This document shows positions 8,095 to 16,046 of a stretch of DNA of 64,000 bases, piece by piece (position 1 is the stretch's first letter; each line of letters opens with the position of its first letter). The notes beneath the pieces are model-generated. The model saw nothing but the letters and a program-made list of their open reading frames with translations, did not search any database and was not told the origin of the DNA. Location of the stretch: contig JAQXOO010000020.1 in assembly GCA_029099685.1 (NCBI GenBank), positions 1-64,000 of the forward strand, given 5' to 3'. The position numbers and the translations under genes were made by a program. This DNA comes from Clostridia bacterium (lineage in GTDB: Bacteria > Bacillota > Clostridia > Oscillospirales > Butyricicoccaceae).

Positions 8095-8334
8095 TCAGGA
8101 AAACAGCGCCAGAGCGGCGGTCAGCAGGAAGAACACCACGGCGCAGCCCACGGTCAGCTTCTGCAGCTTGGCGTCCAGAGAGCGGCCCTTGTTCATGCCG
8201 AAAAACGTTTCGGAAGAACCGGATACGGCGCTCAGGCCCTCAGACTTGCTGTTCTGCAGCAGGACCAGAACGATCATGGCCAGACAGACCAGAACGTCCG
8301 CAACGGACAGGATCAGTTGAAGAGTAGAATTCAT
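8095..8334 (-). CDS. secG: Protein translocase subunit SecG
   Basis: This 79-residue membrane protein of the SecYEG channel has two hydrophobic helices. These are about 4-26 (LQLILSVADVLVCLAMIVLVLL) and about 52-75, joined by the conserved loop QNSKSEGLSAVSGSSETFFG. That loop matches the SecG consensus. The ATG at 8334 is used because GGAGG is upstream and the longer reading frame adds a non-conserved leader. It has its own promoter (8394-8422). The proS gene follows. Confidence 0.9.
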   Translation of the reverse strand: MNSTLQLILSVADVLVCLAMIVLVLLQNSKSEGLSAVSGSSETFFGMNKGRSLDAKLQKLTVGCAVVFFLLTAALALFS

Positions 8335-8393
8335 AAGATACAGGCCTCCAGTTATTTCAGCCGGAATGACCGGCGACAATTACAGCAATATGC

Positions 8394-8422
8394 ATTTTAC
8401 CACAAGTAATTGGCAAAATCAA
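8394..8422 (-). promoter_or_regulatory. Promoter for secG
   Basis: On the minus strand TTGATT (8417-8422) and TAAAAT (8394-8399) are 17 bases apart, 60 bases upstream of the secG start. Confidence 0.7.
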
Positions 8423-8444
8423 GAGATTTTTGCCTGTTTGACGG

Positions 8445-9617
8445 TTAAATTCGCGCAACACCGCTGTCGATCGCCGCCTGGGCCACGGCCTTGGCCACCG
8501 CGGGGCCCACTCTGGGGTCAAAGGCGGCAGGCAGAACATAATCGGGGCACAGCTCTTCGTCGGACACCAGGCCGGCCAGGGCATAGGCGGCGGCGATCTT
8601 CATCCGGTCGTTGATGTCGGAGGCGCGCACATCCAGCGCGCCCCGGAAAATGCCGGGGAAGGCCAGCACGTTGTTCACCTGGTTGGGGAAGTCGGAGCGG
8701 CCGGTGGCCACCACCTTTGCGCCCCCGGCCTTGGCCTCGTCGGGGAAGATCTCGGGGGTGGGGTTGGCGCAGGCGAAGATGATGGCGTCCCGGGCCATGG
8801 TGGACACCATCTCCCGGGTCAGGGCGCCGGGGGCGGACACGCCGATGAACACGTCCGCGCCCACGATCACATCCGCCAGGCGGCCCTGCTTCTTTTCCCG
8901 GTTGGTGAGCCGGGCGATGTCCGCCTTTTCGGCGGTGAGGCCGGGGCGGCCCTCGTAAATGGCGCCCTGGCGGTCGCACATGATGACGTCCTTCAGCCCC
9001 AGGGAGATCAGCAGCCGGATGATGGCGGTGCCGGCAGCGCCGGCGCCGGAGGTGACCACCCGGATGTCCTCCAGCTTTTTGCCCACCACCTTGAGGGCGT
9101 TGAGCATACCGGCCAGGGTGATGACGGCGGTGCCGTGCTGGTCATCGTGGAAGATGGGGATGTCGCACCGCTGCTTCAGCCTGCGCTCGATCTCAAAGCA
9201 GCGGGGGGCGGAGATGTCCTCCAGATTGATGCCGCCGAAGGAGCCGGCCAGCAGGGCCACGGTGTTGACGATGTCGTCCACATCCTTGGAACGGATGCAC
9301 AGGGGCACCGCGTCCACACCGCCGAAGGCCTTGAACAGGGCGCATTTGCCCTCCATCACCGGCATACCGGCCTCGGGCCCGATGTCCCCCAGGCCCAGCA
9401 CGGCGGTGCCGTCGGTGACCACGGCCACCAGGTTGCCCCGGCCGGTGTATTTATAGGACAGGGAGACGTCGTCCCGGATCTTCAGACAGGGCTCGGCCAC
9501 GCCGGGGGTATAGGCGATGGACAGCTCCTCCGCGTTGGTGATGGGGCATTTGGTGCGGATGTCCAGCTTGCCCCGCCACTGCTCATGGGCCAGAAGGGCC
9601 TTTTCCTTGATATCCAT
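8445..9617 (-). CDS. NAD(P)-dependent malic enzyme (short bacterial type)
   Basis: The 390-residue enzyme oxidatively decarboxylates malate to pyruvate. The N-terminal malic domain shows AYTPGVAEPC and the metal/substrate segment PIFHDDQHGTAVITLAG. The Rossmann domain carries the nucleotide loop SGAGAAGTAII (about 195-205) and FACANPTPEI. Length matches the single-domain bacterial enzymes with no phosphotransacetylase extension. AAGGAGG is 7 bases before the ATG. It is the third gene after the two transketolase halves, 12 bases from the preceding stop. Co-expression with a carbohydrate enzyme pair therefore seems likely. Confidence 0.93.
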   Translation of the reverse strand: MDIKEKALLAHEQWRGKLDIRTKCPITNAEELSIAYTPGVAEPCLKIRDDVSLSYKYTGRGNLVAVVTDGTAVLGLGDIGPEAGMPVMEGKCALFKAFGGVDAVPLCIRSKDVDDIVNTVALLAGSFGGINLEDISAPRCFEIERRLKQRCDIPIFHDDQHGTAVITLAGMLNALKVVGKKLEDIRVVTSGAGAAGTAIIRLLISLGLKDVIMCDRQGAIYEGRPGLTAEKADIARLTNREKKQGRLADVIVGADVFIGVSAPGALTREMVSTMARDAIIFACANPTPEIFPDEAKAGGAKVVATGRSDFPNQVNNVLAFPGIFRGALDVRASDINDRMKIAAAYALAGLVSDEELCPDYVLPAAFDPRVGPAVAKAVAQAAIDSGVARI

Positions 9618-9629
9618 GGCGCGGCCTCC

Positions 9630-10592
9630 TTACTTGCGGGCGATGGCCGCTTTGGCGGCACGGATGATGTGGTCGGCGGTCAGGTCGAAGCGCTTGCGCA
9701 GGAAGTCCTCGGTGCCCACCTCGCCGAACTCGTCGTTGACGCCCACCATCTCCACGGGGACCGGACGGGTGCGGGCCAGGGAGGCGGCCACGGCGGCGCC
9801 CAGGCCGCCGGTGATGTTGTGGTTTTCGGCGGTGACCACGCAGCCGCACTTTGCGGCGTATTCCGCCAGAGTTTCGGCATCCAGGGGCTTCCAGGTAAAG
9901 GCGTTGAGCACGGCGGCGGAGACGCCCTGGGCCTCCAGGGCGGCGGCGGCCTTCAGCGCCTCGCCCACCAGGATGCCGGAGCACACGATGGCCACGTCCG
10001 CGCCCTCTTTCAGCCGGGCGATCTTGCCCAGTTCAAAGTCGGAGCCCTCCTCAAAAACGCCCACGGCGTTCTTGCGCAGCATCCGGATGTAATAGACGCC
10101 GTATTCCTTTTCCAGCTGGCGGATCATCCAGCGGAGCTGGACGCTGTCGGTGGGCTCCAGCAGGGTGATCTGGGGGATGGACATCAGCGCGCCCATGTCC
10201 TCAAAGGGCATATGGGTGCCGCCGTTGTAGGCGGCGGTGACGCCCGGGTCGGAACCCACGATGCGCACGTTGAGCTTTGCGTAGGCGCAGGAGATGAAGA
10301 TCTGGTCCACGCAGCGGCGGGAGGCAAAGGGGCCGAAGGAGTGGGCAAAGGGGATCATCCCCGCGGCGGACATGCCGGCGGCCACGCCGATCATGTTGTT
10401 TTCCTGGATGCCGCAGTCGATGGCCCGGTCAGGGAACTCGTTGAAGAACGGCTTGGTGCCGGAGGAGCCCACCAGGTCGGCGTCCAGAACGGCGATGCGG
10501 TCATTTTCCCGGGCCAGCTGCTGCAGGGTCTCGCAGTAGACGGCGCGCATCTCCCGGGCTTCCTTTTCAAAAACGGATTTGACGGTATACAT
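9630..10592 (-). CDS. Transketolase, C-terminal (pyrimidine-binding plus C) subunit
   Basis: The 320-residue protein is the second half of a split transketolase. It holds the pyrimidine domain (DLVGSSGTKPFF; IQENNMIGVAAGMSAAGMIPFAHSF with the catalytic Glu; DPGVTAAYNGGTHMPFEDMG). The C-terminal domain follows from about 185. With the adjacent N-terminal subunit it would transfer two-carbon units in the non-oxidative pentose phosphate pathway using thiamine diphosphate. Split transketolases are frequent in Clostridia. The start has AAGGAGG nine bases upstream. It is 15 bases from the partner gene. Confidence 0.9.
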   Translation of the reverse strand: MYTVKSVFEKEAREMRAVYCETLQQLARENDRIAVLDADLVGSSGTKPFFNEFPDRAIDCGIQENNMIGVAAGMSAAGMIPFAHSFGPFASRRCVDQIFISCAYAKLNVRIVGSDPGVTAAYNGGTHMPFEDMGALMSIPQITLLEPTDSVQLRWMIRQLEKEYGVYYIRMLRKNAVGVFEEGSDFELGKIARLKEGADVAIVCSGILVGEALKAAAALEAQGVSAAVLNAFTWKPLDAETLAEYAAKCGCVVTAENHNITGGLGAAVAASLARTRPVPVEMVGVNDEFGEVGTEDFLRKRFDLTADHIIRAAKAAIARK

Positions 10593-10607
10593 ATGTACGG
10601 CCCTCCT

Positions 10608-11450
10608 TTACGCCCTGCGGGCGGCTTCCAGGGCAGCCTCGGCCTCAGCGATGCTGGGGGCGATCTGCTCGGGGGTGAACTTCATGTGATGGCAGGGGAA
10701 GGTCTCCTCGGCAAGCCGGCAGCCCTTGCCCTTGACGGTGTCCAGAACGATCATCACGGGCTTGTCCTGCTGGGCCTTGCCCTGTTCGATGGCCTCGGCG
10801 ATGGCGTCCACGTTGTGGCCGTCCACCTTCTGAACGAACCAGCCGAAGGAGCGGAACTTGTCCACCATGTCGCCCATGTACAGCACATCGTCGCAGGAGC
10901 CGTCCAGCTGCTGCTTGTTCAGGTCCACAAAGGCGATCAGGTGGTCCAGCATCTGATGGGCGGCAAAGGCAGCGCCCTCCCACACCTGGCCCTCGTCGCA
11001 CTCGCCGTCGCCCAGCACCAGATAGACATAGGCGTCGTTGCGGCCCAGGATGCGGTTGCCCAGCGCCAGGCCGCAGGCGGTAGAGATGCCCTGACCCAGA
11101 GAGCCGGTGGTCATGTCCACGCCGGTGGTCTTCAGCCGGTCACAGTGAGAGGGGAAGTGGGTGCCGCCCTGGTTCAGGGTCAGCAGCTCCTCCCGGGGGA
11201 AGTAGCCCTTCAGGGCCAGCGTGGCATAGACGGCGGGGCCGGCGTGGCCCTTGCTCATCACCAGCTTGTCCCGGTCCTCCCACTGGGGGTTTTGAGGGTC
11301 GATGCGCATTTCACGGCCGTAGAGCACAGCCAGCAGCTCCACCACGCTCATGGAGCCGCCGATGTGGCCGAAGCCCAGATTGGCCAGCTCCTTCAGGGTC
11401 TCCACACGAATTTCTTCGGCAAAGACGCGGAGTTCCTTGTTTTTTTCCAT
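10608..11450 (-). CDS. Transketolase, N-terminal (thiamine diphosphate-binding) subunit
   Basis: The 280-residue first half of the split transketolase has the diphosphate-binding region GDGECDEGQVWEGAAFAAHQ, with the GDG metal motif and ending in the family NK (VDLNKQQ). SKGHAGPAVYA and GSLGQGISTACGLALG are also transketolase hallmarks. The start at 11450 has AGGTG upstream. An in-frame ATG at 11465 lacks a well-spaced site. It begins the operon tktN-tktC-malic enzyme, driven by the promoter at 11513-11541. Confidence 0.9.
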   Translation of the reverse strand: MEKNKELRVFAEEIRVETLKELANLGFGHIGGSMSVVELLAVLYGREMRIDPQNPQWEDRDKLVMSKGHAGPAVYATLALKGYFPREELLTLNQGGTHFPSHCDRLKTTGVDMTTGSLGQGISTACGLALGNRILGRNDAYVYLVLGDGECDEGQVWEGAAFAAHQMLDHLIAFVDLNKQQLDGSCDDVLYMGDMVDKFRSFGWFVQKVDGHNVDAIAEAIEQGKAQQDKPVMIVLDTVKGKGCRLAEETFPCHHMKFTPEQIAPSIAEAEAALEAARRA

Positions 11451-11512
11451 ATTGACACCTGCCATCCTTCGATTTTTGCGTATTCAGAAAAAATGTCCAT
11501 ATCTGACTGCTT

Positions 11513-11541
11513 ATTTTATCATAAAGACGGCGGTATTTCAA
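11513..11541 (-). promoter_or_regulatory. Promoter for the transketolase-malic enzyme operon
   Basis: On the minus strand TTGAAA (11536-11541) and TAAAAT (11513-11518) are separated by 17 bases, 62 bases before the transketolase start. Confidence 0.75.
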
Positions 11542-11558
11542 GGAACCGGAAGGGGAAA

Positions 11559-11711
11559 TTATGCCGTTTTCGGCGGCGGGGCGGCAGGCTTTTCCAGCTT
11601 TTGCCCCAGGGCGTCTCCCAGCGCCCCGATGCACCGGGCGCACAGGCACAGCTTTCCCTCCCGCAGCACGTGCTTTTGGCTGCCGCAGATCATGCATTCC
11701 GGATGAGACAT
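11559..11711 (-). CDS. 50-residue zinc-ribbon-like peptide
   Basis: A short gene with a strong site: AAAGGAGG lies 7 bases before the ATG at 11711. The product starts MSHPECMICGSQKHVL and carries two Cys pairs, CMIC (residues 6-9) and CLCARC (22-27, whose CARC gives the second knuckle). The two pairs are about 14 residues apart, the usual spacing for a one-zinc ribbon. The tail (KPAAPPPKTA) is Pro/Ala-rich. I recognise no family. It could be a regulator of, or simply a leader to, the transketolase operon, whose promoter it overlaps. It is divergent from the phage-like portal gene. Confidence 0.6.
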   Translation of the reverse strand: MSHPECMICGSQKHVLREGKLCLCARCIGALGDALGQKLEKPAAPPPKTA

Positions 11712-11787
11712 GGCGCATCCTCCTTTCTTTTTTGCCGCAGTATGGGCCGGGAAAACGGAAATGTCCAGGGAGGCGCTTCATTGGGAA

Positions 11788-11799
11788 TTTCCGCGGAAA
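11788..11799. promoter_or_regulatory. Perfect 12-bp palindrome upstream of the portal gene
   Basis: TTTCCGCGGAAA lies between the zinc-ribbon gene and the divergent portal gene, 36 bases before the portal ATG. It has the form of a dimeric repressor operator, but no matching repressor is identified. Confidence 0.3.
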
Positions 11800-11834
11800 C
11801 CGGGTTTACTGTAGCCAAAAAGGAGGGAAAACCC

Positions 11835-13079
11835 ATGATTTTTCAAACCGAAGCCAAAACCATCTCTGCCGGGGAGCTGCAGGAGCACGTTTCGCGCTTT
11901 CTGGCGGCGGAGCGGCCCCGCCGGGCGCGGCTCACCGATTATTACCGGGGCTGCCAGGGAGTGCACAAGGGCCCCATCGCCCAGGGCCGCCCCAACAACC
12001 AGCTCACCGCCAATTACGCCCGGTACATCACCGACGTCCACACCGGCTACTTCCTGGGGGTGCCGCCCACCCTGACCTTTGACCGCCGCCGCACCCAGGA
12101 GCGGATGAACCGCGCCCTGGAGGAGGCCTCCCTGGACGCCATGCTCTATGCCGCCGCCCGGGACATGAGCATCTGCGGCGAGGGCTACCTGCTGACCTAT
12201 CTCAGTCCCAAGGGCCCCCGGCTGGCCCGGCTTTCGCCCCTGGAGACCTTTCTGATCACCTCCGGCGTGCGCCGGGAGCCGGCGGCCGCCGTGCGGGTCC
12301 ACAGCGAGCAGGGGGACCGGGTGCTGGGCGAGCTGTACCTGCCCGGCCGGCTGCGCCCCTGGGAGCTGCAGGGAAAGGTCCTCACCTTCGGCCCGGAGGA
12401 GGCGCTGCCTTTTTCCGGCCTGACGGTGACCCGCTTCTGCAACAATCTGGACCGCACCGGCGACTTTGAGCCGGTGTGCAGCCTGCTGGATGCTTACAAT
12501 GTGCTGCTGTCGGGGGCCATGGACGATATGCAGAGCGTGGCCAACGCCTTTCTGGCCCTGTACGGCATGATGGGCACCACCGGCGAGGACATCGACGCCG
12601 CCAACCGCAGCCGGGTGCTGTGCCTGGCCGACGGCGGTAAGGCGGAATTTGTGGTGAAGGACCTGAGCCCCGACGCCATTGCGCTGCTGAAGGACACCCT
12701 CCGGCAGGACCTGCTCACCATCACCATGACCCCCGACCTGCAGGACGAGGCCTTTGCGGGCAGCGCCTCCGGCGTGGCGCTGGAGTACAAGCTGTGGGGC
12801 ATCGAGCAGGCCCGGGCCGCCAAGGAGCAGGGCTTTTCCGGGGGCCTGTACCACATCGTGGGCCTGGTGCAGGAGGCGCTGTCCCTGGCGGGCGCGCCTG
12901 CCCCGGGGAGCTGCACCGCCCGCTTTTACAAGAATCTGCCCCGGGATGTGACCCGCATCTGCGAGAACCTGCGGCTGCTGGGAGACACGGTTTCCCGCCG
13001 CACCAAGCTGGAACTGCTGCCCTTCGTCAAGGATGCTGAAGCGGAGGAGCGGCGCATGGAAGAGGAGAAAGGAGCATGA
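11835..13079 (+). CDS. Phage portal protein, SPP1 gp6-like, orphan
   Basis: The 414-residue product resembles SPP1-type portal proteins, the dodecameric ring through which DNA enters the phage head. The N-terminal LTDYYRGCQGVHKGPIAQG and NNQLTANYARYITDVHTGYF is the characteristic opening. The middle has NVLLSGAMDDMQSVANAFLA. The late segment SGVALEYKLWGIEQARAAKE is also highly typical. The ATG at 11835 has AGGAGGG 7 bases ahead; the open frame upstream of it is just lack of stops. No terminase, capsid, tail or integrase gene is nearby, and base composition matches the host. It overlaps the next gene by 4 bases if that gene starts at 13076. Confidence 0.85.
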   Translation: MIFQTEAKTISAGELQEHVSRFLAAERPRRARLTDYYRGCQGVHKGPIAQGRPNNQLTANYARYITDVHTGYFLGVPPTLTFDRRRTQERMNRALEEASLDAMLYAAARDMSICGEGYLLTYLSPKGPRLARLSPLETFLITSGVRREPAAAVRVHSEQGDRVLGELYLPGRLRPWELQGKVLTFGPEEALPFSGLTVTRFCNNLDRTGDFEPVCSLLDAYNVLLSGAMDDMQSVANAFLALYGMMGTTGEDIDAANRSRVLCLADGGKAEFVVKDLSPDAIALLKDTLRQDLLTITMTPDLQDEAFAGSASGVALEYKLWGIEQARAAKEQGFSGGLYHIVGLVQEALSLAGAPAPGSCTARFYKNLPRDVTRICENLRLLGDTVSRRTKLELLPFVKDAEAEERRMEEEKGA

Positions 13080-13081
13080 AT

Positions 13082-13528
13082 ATGGACGAACACACCGTGA
13101 AGGGACCGGAAGAACCGACCCGGGGCCCGGAGACCCCGGAAGCACAGAAAAGGGAGGCTTCTGAAACCGCAAAAGCCGCGAAAACGGGAGAAGCCGCCCA
13201 AGGCCAGCCTGAAGCGCCGGAAGCCGCCGAAGCTCCGGACACTGCCGCCATGGCCCGTGAGCTGGAGGCGCTGCGCCGGGAAAAACGCCGCCGCCTGCTG
13301 CTGGACGAGGCCCGGGCCATGCTCCGGGAGCGGGACATCAGCCCCGGCTTCGCGGGCCTGCTGCTGGGAGAGGACAGCGCCGACACCAGACGCCGGGTGG
13401 AGCTGTTTGAACGGCAGCTTTCCCAGACGCTGCAGCAGTACCTGGCCGCCCGGCTGCCCGCCGGAGAGCCCCGGGATTTTGCCGCGGCCAAGCCGCAAAA
13501 GCGCCCCCGGGGCATCCGCAGGCCCTGA
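13082..13528 (+). CDS. DUF4355-type phage scaffolding protein, orphan
   Basis: The 148-residue protein starts with a Glu/Pro/Ala/Lys-rich disordered region (about 1-55). A helical segment follows (ARELEALRREKRRRLLLDEAR) and a C-terminal part GFAGLLLGEDSADTRRRVELF. This is the organisation of DUF4355 head-scaffold proteins that follow portal genes in siphophages. ATG at 13082 is chosen because AAGGAG is seven bases upstream; ATG 13076 is possible and would overlap the portal stop as ATGA. The next phage gene (major capsid) is missing, and unrelated genes begin on the other strand at 13630. Confidence 0.7.
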   Translation: MDEHTVKGPEEPTRGPETPEAQKREASETAKAAKTGEAAQGQPEAPEAAEAPDTAAMARELEALRREKRRRLLLDEARAMLRERDISPGFAGLLLGEDSADTRRRVELFERQLSQTLQQYLAARLPAGEPRDFAAAKPQKRPRGIRRP

Positions 13529-13629
13529 AGGGAGGGAACAGGCGCCCGGATCACAGCGGCCGCCCCTTCCTCCGTCACGGCTGCGCGCTGCACAGCAGGA
13601 TTGCCAAGGGGAAGCCCTCCCTGCGGCGC

Positions 13630-14001
13630 TCAGTCCTGCCTGTCGCTTTTGCAAAACAGCTCCCGCAGGCCCACCACCATGGTGAACACGCCGAAGGCCT
13701 TCCGCAGCAGCGTCCCGTCCAGACCCCCGGCCAGCCAGGCGGAAAGCGCTGCCGCCGCCAGCCCCGCCGCTCCGGCACGCAGGGCCAGGCCCTTGTCCAC
13801 CAGGCCGTTTTTGAAGTGCCCCCACAGGGCGGGCGGCGCGGTGATGAGGAAGTAAAGGAGATTGACCCCCTGGGCCTGCCGCAGCTCCATGCCTCCCAGC
13901 GTGGTCAGATAGACCAGCAGCAGCGTTCCGCCGCCCACCCCCGCGCCGGTGAGCAGCCCGGCCAGCAGTCCGGCCGCCGCGGCCCCGATGCCCCCGGTCA
14001 T
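13630..14001 (-). CDS. TauE/SafE family membrane protein, second half-size subunit
   Basis: This 123-residue protein has four predicted membrane helices and the TauE/SafE repeat motif GAGVGGGTLLLVYL. The helices end at about 115, and the tail is short (ELFCKSDRQD). Full-length TauE/SafE proteins (about 250 residues) contain two such halves. Here each half is a separate gene, and this one starts inside the stop of the other (ATGA overlap). They probably assemble as a heterodimeric exporter or permease of sulfur-containing or organic anions. The substrate is unknown. Confidence 0.8.
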   Translation of the reverse strand: MTGGIGAAAAGLLAGLLTGAGVGGGTLLLVYLTTLGGMELRQAQGVNLLYFLITAPPALWGHFKNGLVDKGLALRAGAAGLAAAALSAWLAGGLDGTLLRKAFGVFTMVVGLRELFCKSDRQD

Positions 14002-14348
14002 GAGAGCACCGACCGGATGCCGGAGACCAGCAGCAGCGCCCCGAACAGCCGCCGCAGCCACAGCACCGGAAGCTTTTTCAGCCATTTGCCCGCCAGAAAG
14101 CCGCCCGCCGCGCCGCCCAGCAGATAGGGCAGGGCGGCCTGCCAGTCCAGGGGCGTTTGCCGCAGGTTCAGCAGCAGCGTCACCGCCGACAGGGGCAGAA
14201 TGATTGCCAGCGAGGTGGCAAAGGCCCTTTGGGCGGGCAGCCGGTGGACCCGCAGCAGCAGCGGCACCAGCACGATGCCGCCTCCTGTGCCGAACAGGCC
14301 GTTGAGGGCGCCCGCCAGCACGCCGGAAAGATAGGGAAGAAAGGACAT
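13998..14348 (-). CDS. TauE/SafE family membrane protein, first half-size subunit
   Basis: The 116-residue membrane protein begins SFLPYLSGVLAGALNGLFGTGGG, the N-terminal TauE/SafE repeat with its Gly-rich motif, and continues through about four helices. GGAGGTG lies just before the ATG at 14348. Translation is coupled to the partner half gene through a 4-base overlap. This is a split version of a normally fused family and no frameshift scar is visible, so both halves appear to be genuine genes. The upstream terminator (14365-14398) separates the pair from nnrD. Confidence 0.8.
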   Translation of the reverse strand: MSFLPYLSGVLAGALNGLFGTGGGIVLVPLLLRVHRLPAQRAFATSLAIILPLSAVTLLLNLRQTPLDWQAALPYLLGGAAGGFLAGKWLKKLPVLWLRRLFGALLLVSGIRSVLS

Positions 14349-14364
14349 AAGACACCTCCGCACG

Positions 14365-14398
14365 TAAAAACATCCCGCGGGCGCGAAGCCCGCGGGAT
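14365..14398 (-). terminator. Rho-independent terminator after nnrD
   Basis: The 11-bp arms ATCCCGCGGGC and GCCCGCGGGAT surround a short loop and are followed on the minus strand by GTTTTTACG. They lie between the NAD(P)HX dehydratase stop and the TauE-like gene. Confidence 0.85.
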
Positions 14399-14413
14399 TA
14401 TTCTTTCCTGAAA

Positions 14414-15292
14414 TCAGTCTTCCAATTCCGAGAAGGCCGCGCCCAGGCACTCCAGAACGTCTCTGGGCAGCATGGCCCGCGCCCCACGGGCCTGCCGGGC
14501 CAGCTGGCCCGCCCGGGCATGGAGCCACACCGCCAGCGCGGCGGCCTCCAGAGGCTTGTCCGGCATCTGCGCCGCCAGCCCCGCCGTGAGGCCTGCCAGC
14601 ACGTCGCCGCTGCCGCCCTTGGCCATGCCGCTGTTGGGCGCGGACAGCACATACCGGCGCAGGCCGTCGGTGACATGGGTCTCCGCCCCCTTGAGGGCAA
14701 CCACCGCGCCGTACCGCGCCGCCAGCGCCTCCGCCGCGGCCCCCGGATCTTCGCACATCTCCGCCGGGCCGGACAGCCGGCGGAATTCGCCCGCATGGGG
14801 CGTGAGAATGCACCGGCCCCGCACCCGGGGCGGCAGAGCGCCCCTTTCCGCCAGCAGGTTCAGGCCGTCGGCGTCGATGACCACCGTGCCGCCGTAGCCC
14901 TCCAGCAGCCGGTCCAGCAGCGCCCTGCCGTCGCCGCTGATGCCCAGACCGCAGCCCACCAGCAGGCTCTGGGCCTTTTCTCCCTGGGCCAGCACGGTTC
15001 CGGCGCTCTCCCGGCGGATGACGCCCTGTCCCCCTTCCGTCCGGTCCAGCGGCAGCAAAAGGGCCTCCGGCAGCGCCGTGCGGGCGGCGGCGATCACCTC
15101 GGGCACGGAGCACAGCTGCACCAGCCCCGCCCCGGACCGCAGGGCCGCCAGCCCCGCCAGCAGGGCCGCTCCCGACATGGCGGCGCAGCCGCACACCAGC
15201 GCCGTCCGGCCAAAGGCCCACTTGGGCGCGGTCTCCTCCCGCCGGGGCAGCAGCGCCCGTGCGGTCTCTTTATTTAATAATATGTAAGACAT
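14414..15292 (-). CDS. nnrD: ADP-dependent NAD(P)H-hydrate dehydratase
   Basis: The 292-residue ribokinase-fold enzyme repairs hydrated NADH/NADPH. Family motifs are GSGAGLVQLCS-like (RSGAGLVQLC), VIDADGLNLLA, ILTPHAGEFRRL and the nucleotide-binding NSGMAKGGSGDVLAGL. It is the C-terminal domain only; the epimerase (NnrE) domain often fused to it is absent here. The GGGAGGAAGACC before the ATG supports the start. It is a single gene ending at a strong terminator. Confidence 0.92.
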   Translation of the reverse strand: MSYILLNKETARALLPRREETAPKWAFGRTALVCGCAAMSGAALLAGLAALRSGAGLVQLCSVPEVIAAARTALPEALLLPLDRTEGGQGVIRRESAGTVLAQGEKAQSLLVGCGLGISGDGRALLDRLLEGYGGTVVIDADGLNLLAERGALPPRVRGRCILTPHAGEFRRLSGPAEMCEDPGAAAEALAARYGAVVALKGAETHVTDGLRRYVLSAPNSGMAKGGSGDVLAGLTAGLAAQMPDKPLEAAALAVWLHARAGQLARQARGARAMLPRDVLECLGAAFSELED

Positions 15293-15429
15293 GGTCTTCC
15301 TCCCGCGAAGGGGGCTTGCGGCCCCCGGAATTTTCTGCTATACTGCATTATACCCTTCTTTTTTGAAAAGAAAAAGACTGTAAAGGCAAAAAGCCTTCAA
15401 ATTTTCACGAAAAAAATGGAAGAACCCCC

Positions 15430-15458
15430 TTGACGCGGCCTGTGGGATATGCTATTCT
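15430..15458 (+). promoter_or_regulatory. Promoter of the rpmG-secE-nusG-rplKA operon
   Basis: TTGACG (15430-15435) and TATTCT (15453-15458) are separated by 17 bases. The first gene starts about 98 bases downstream. A run of T at 15478-15485 lies in the leader. Confidence 0.75.
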
Positions 15459-15556
15459 ACGTAGTACCTGTCAGGTCTTTTTTTTATGTCCTGTTCAGGG
15501 AGGCAAACAGGCTTTGTCCCCCGAGGTGAAGCCAAATTTGAAGGAGGTGCCGAACA

Positions 15557-15706
15557 ATGCGCGTTAAAGTCACGTTAGCGTGTACGGAATGCAAGCAGAG
15601 AAACTACAACACGGTCAAGAACAAAAAGAATACCCCCGACCGTATGGAGCTGAACAAGTATTGCCCTTTCTGCCGGAAGCACACCTTACACAGAGAAACC
15701 AAGTAA
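15557..15706 (+). CDS. rpmG: 50S ribosomal protein L33
   Basis: The 49-residue protein starts [20 protein letters not shown] and carries the two Cys pairs CTEC (9-12) and CPFC of the zinc-binding L33 form. Such C+ paralogues depend on zinc. AAGGAGGTG lies 7 bases ahead of the ATG. It is the first gene of the operon, directly before secE, as in most Firmicutes. Confidence 0.95.
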   Translation: MRVKVTLACTECKQRNYNTVKNKKNTPDRMELNKYCPFCRKHTLHRETK

Positions 15707-15733
15707 GGAACACGGAAAGGTAGGTACAGCTCT

Positions 15734-16027
15734 ATGTCTGAAGAAAACAAGGATCTGACCACTTCCGCCGAGCCCCAGAAGGAAGTCGCAGCCAAGAAAA
15801 CCGAAAAAGTCCAGAAAAAGGACAAGAAGCCCGGCGTTTTCGCCCGCATCGGCAAGTGGTTCCACGAGCTGAAGGTGGAAGCCAAGAAGGTCGTCTGGCC
15901 CAACCGGCAGACGGTCGTCAAGAACACCGTGGTGGTCATCATTGCGCTGGTCGTCCTGTGTGTGCTGGTCACCGTGCTGGACGTCGTCTTCGGCGGCGTT
16001 CGCGATCTGATCGCCCGTCTGGTCTGA
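15734..16027 (+). CDS. secE: Preprotein translocase subunit SecE
   Basis: The 97-residue protein has a Lys-rich, charged N-terminal tail (1-38). An amphipathic helix follows (WFHELKVEAKKVVWPNRQTVV, the SecE signature with the conserved VVWP). One membrane helix lies at about 62-85. It is the essential clamp of SecY in the protein-conducting channel. Its place between rpmG and nusG is canonical. Confidence 0.95.
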   Translation: MSEENKDLTTSAEPQKEVAAKKTEKVQKKDKKPGVFARIGKWFHELKVEAKKVVWPNRQTVVKNTVVVIIALVVLCVLVTVLDVVFGGVRDLIARLV

Positions 16028-16046
16028 TCCGGACTGGAGGTCAAAG

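Noticed and set aside
9135..11834. Very long plus-strand open frame reaching into the portal gene
   Set aside because: It runs antisense to malic enzyme and transketolase genes, lacks a start site and a known family, and results from high GC. Only the part from 11835 is a gene.
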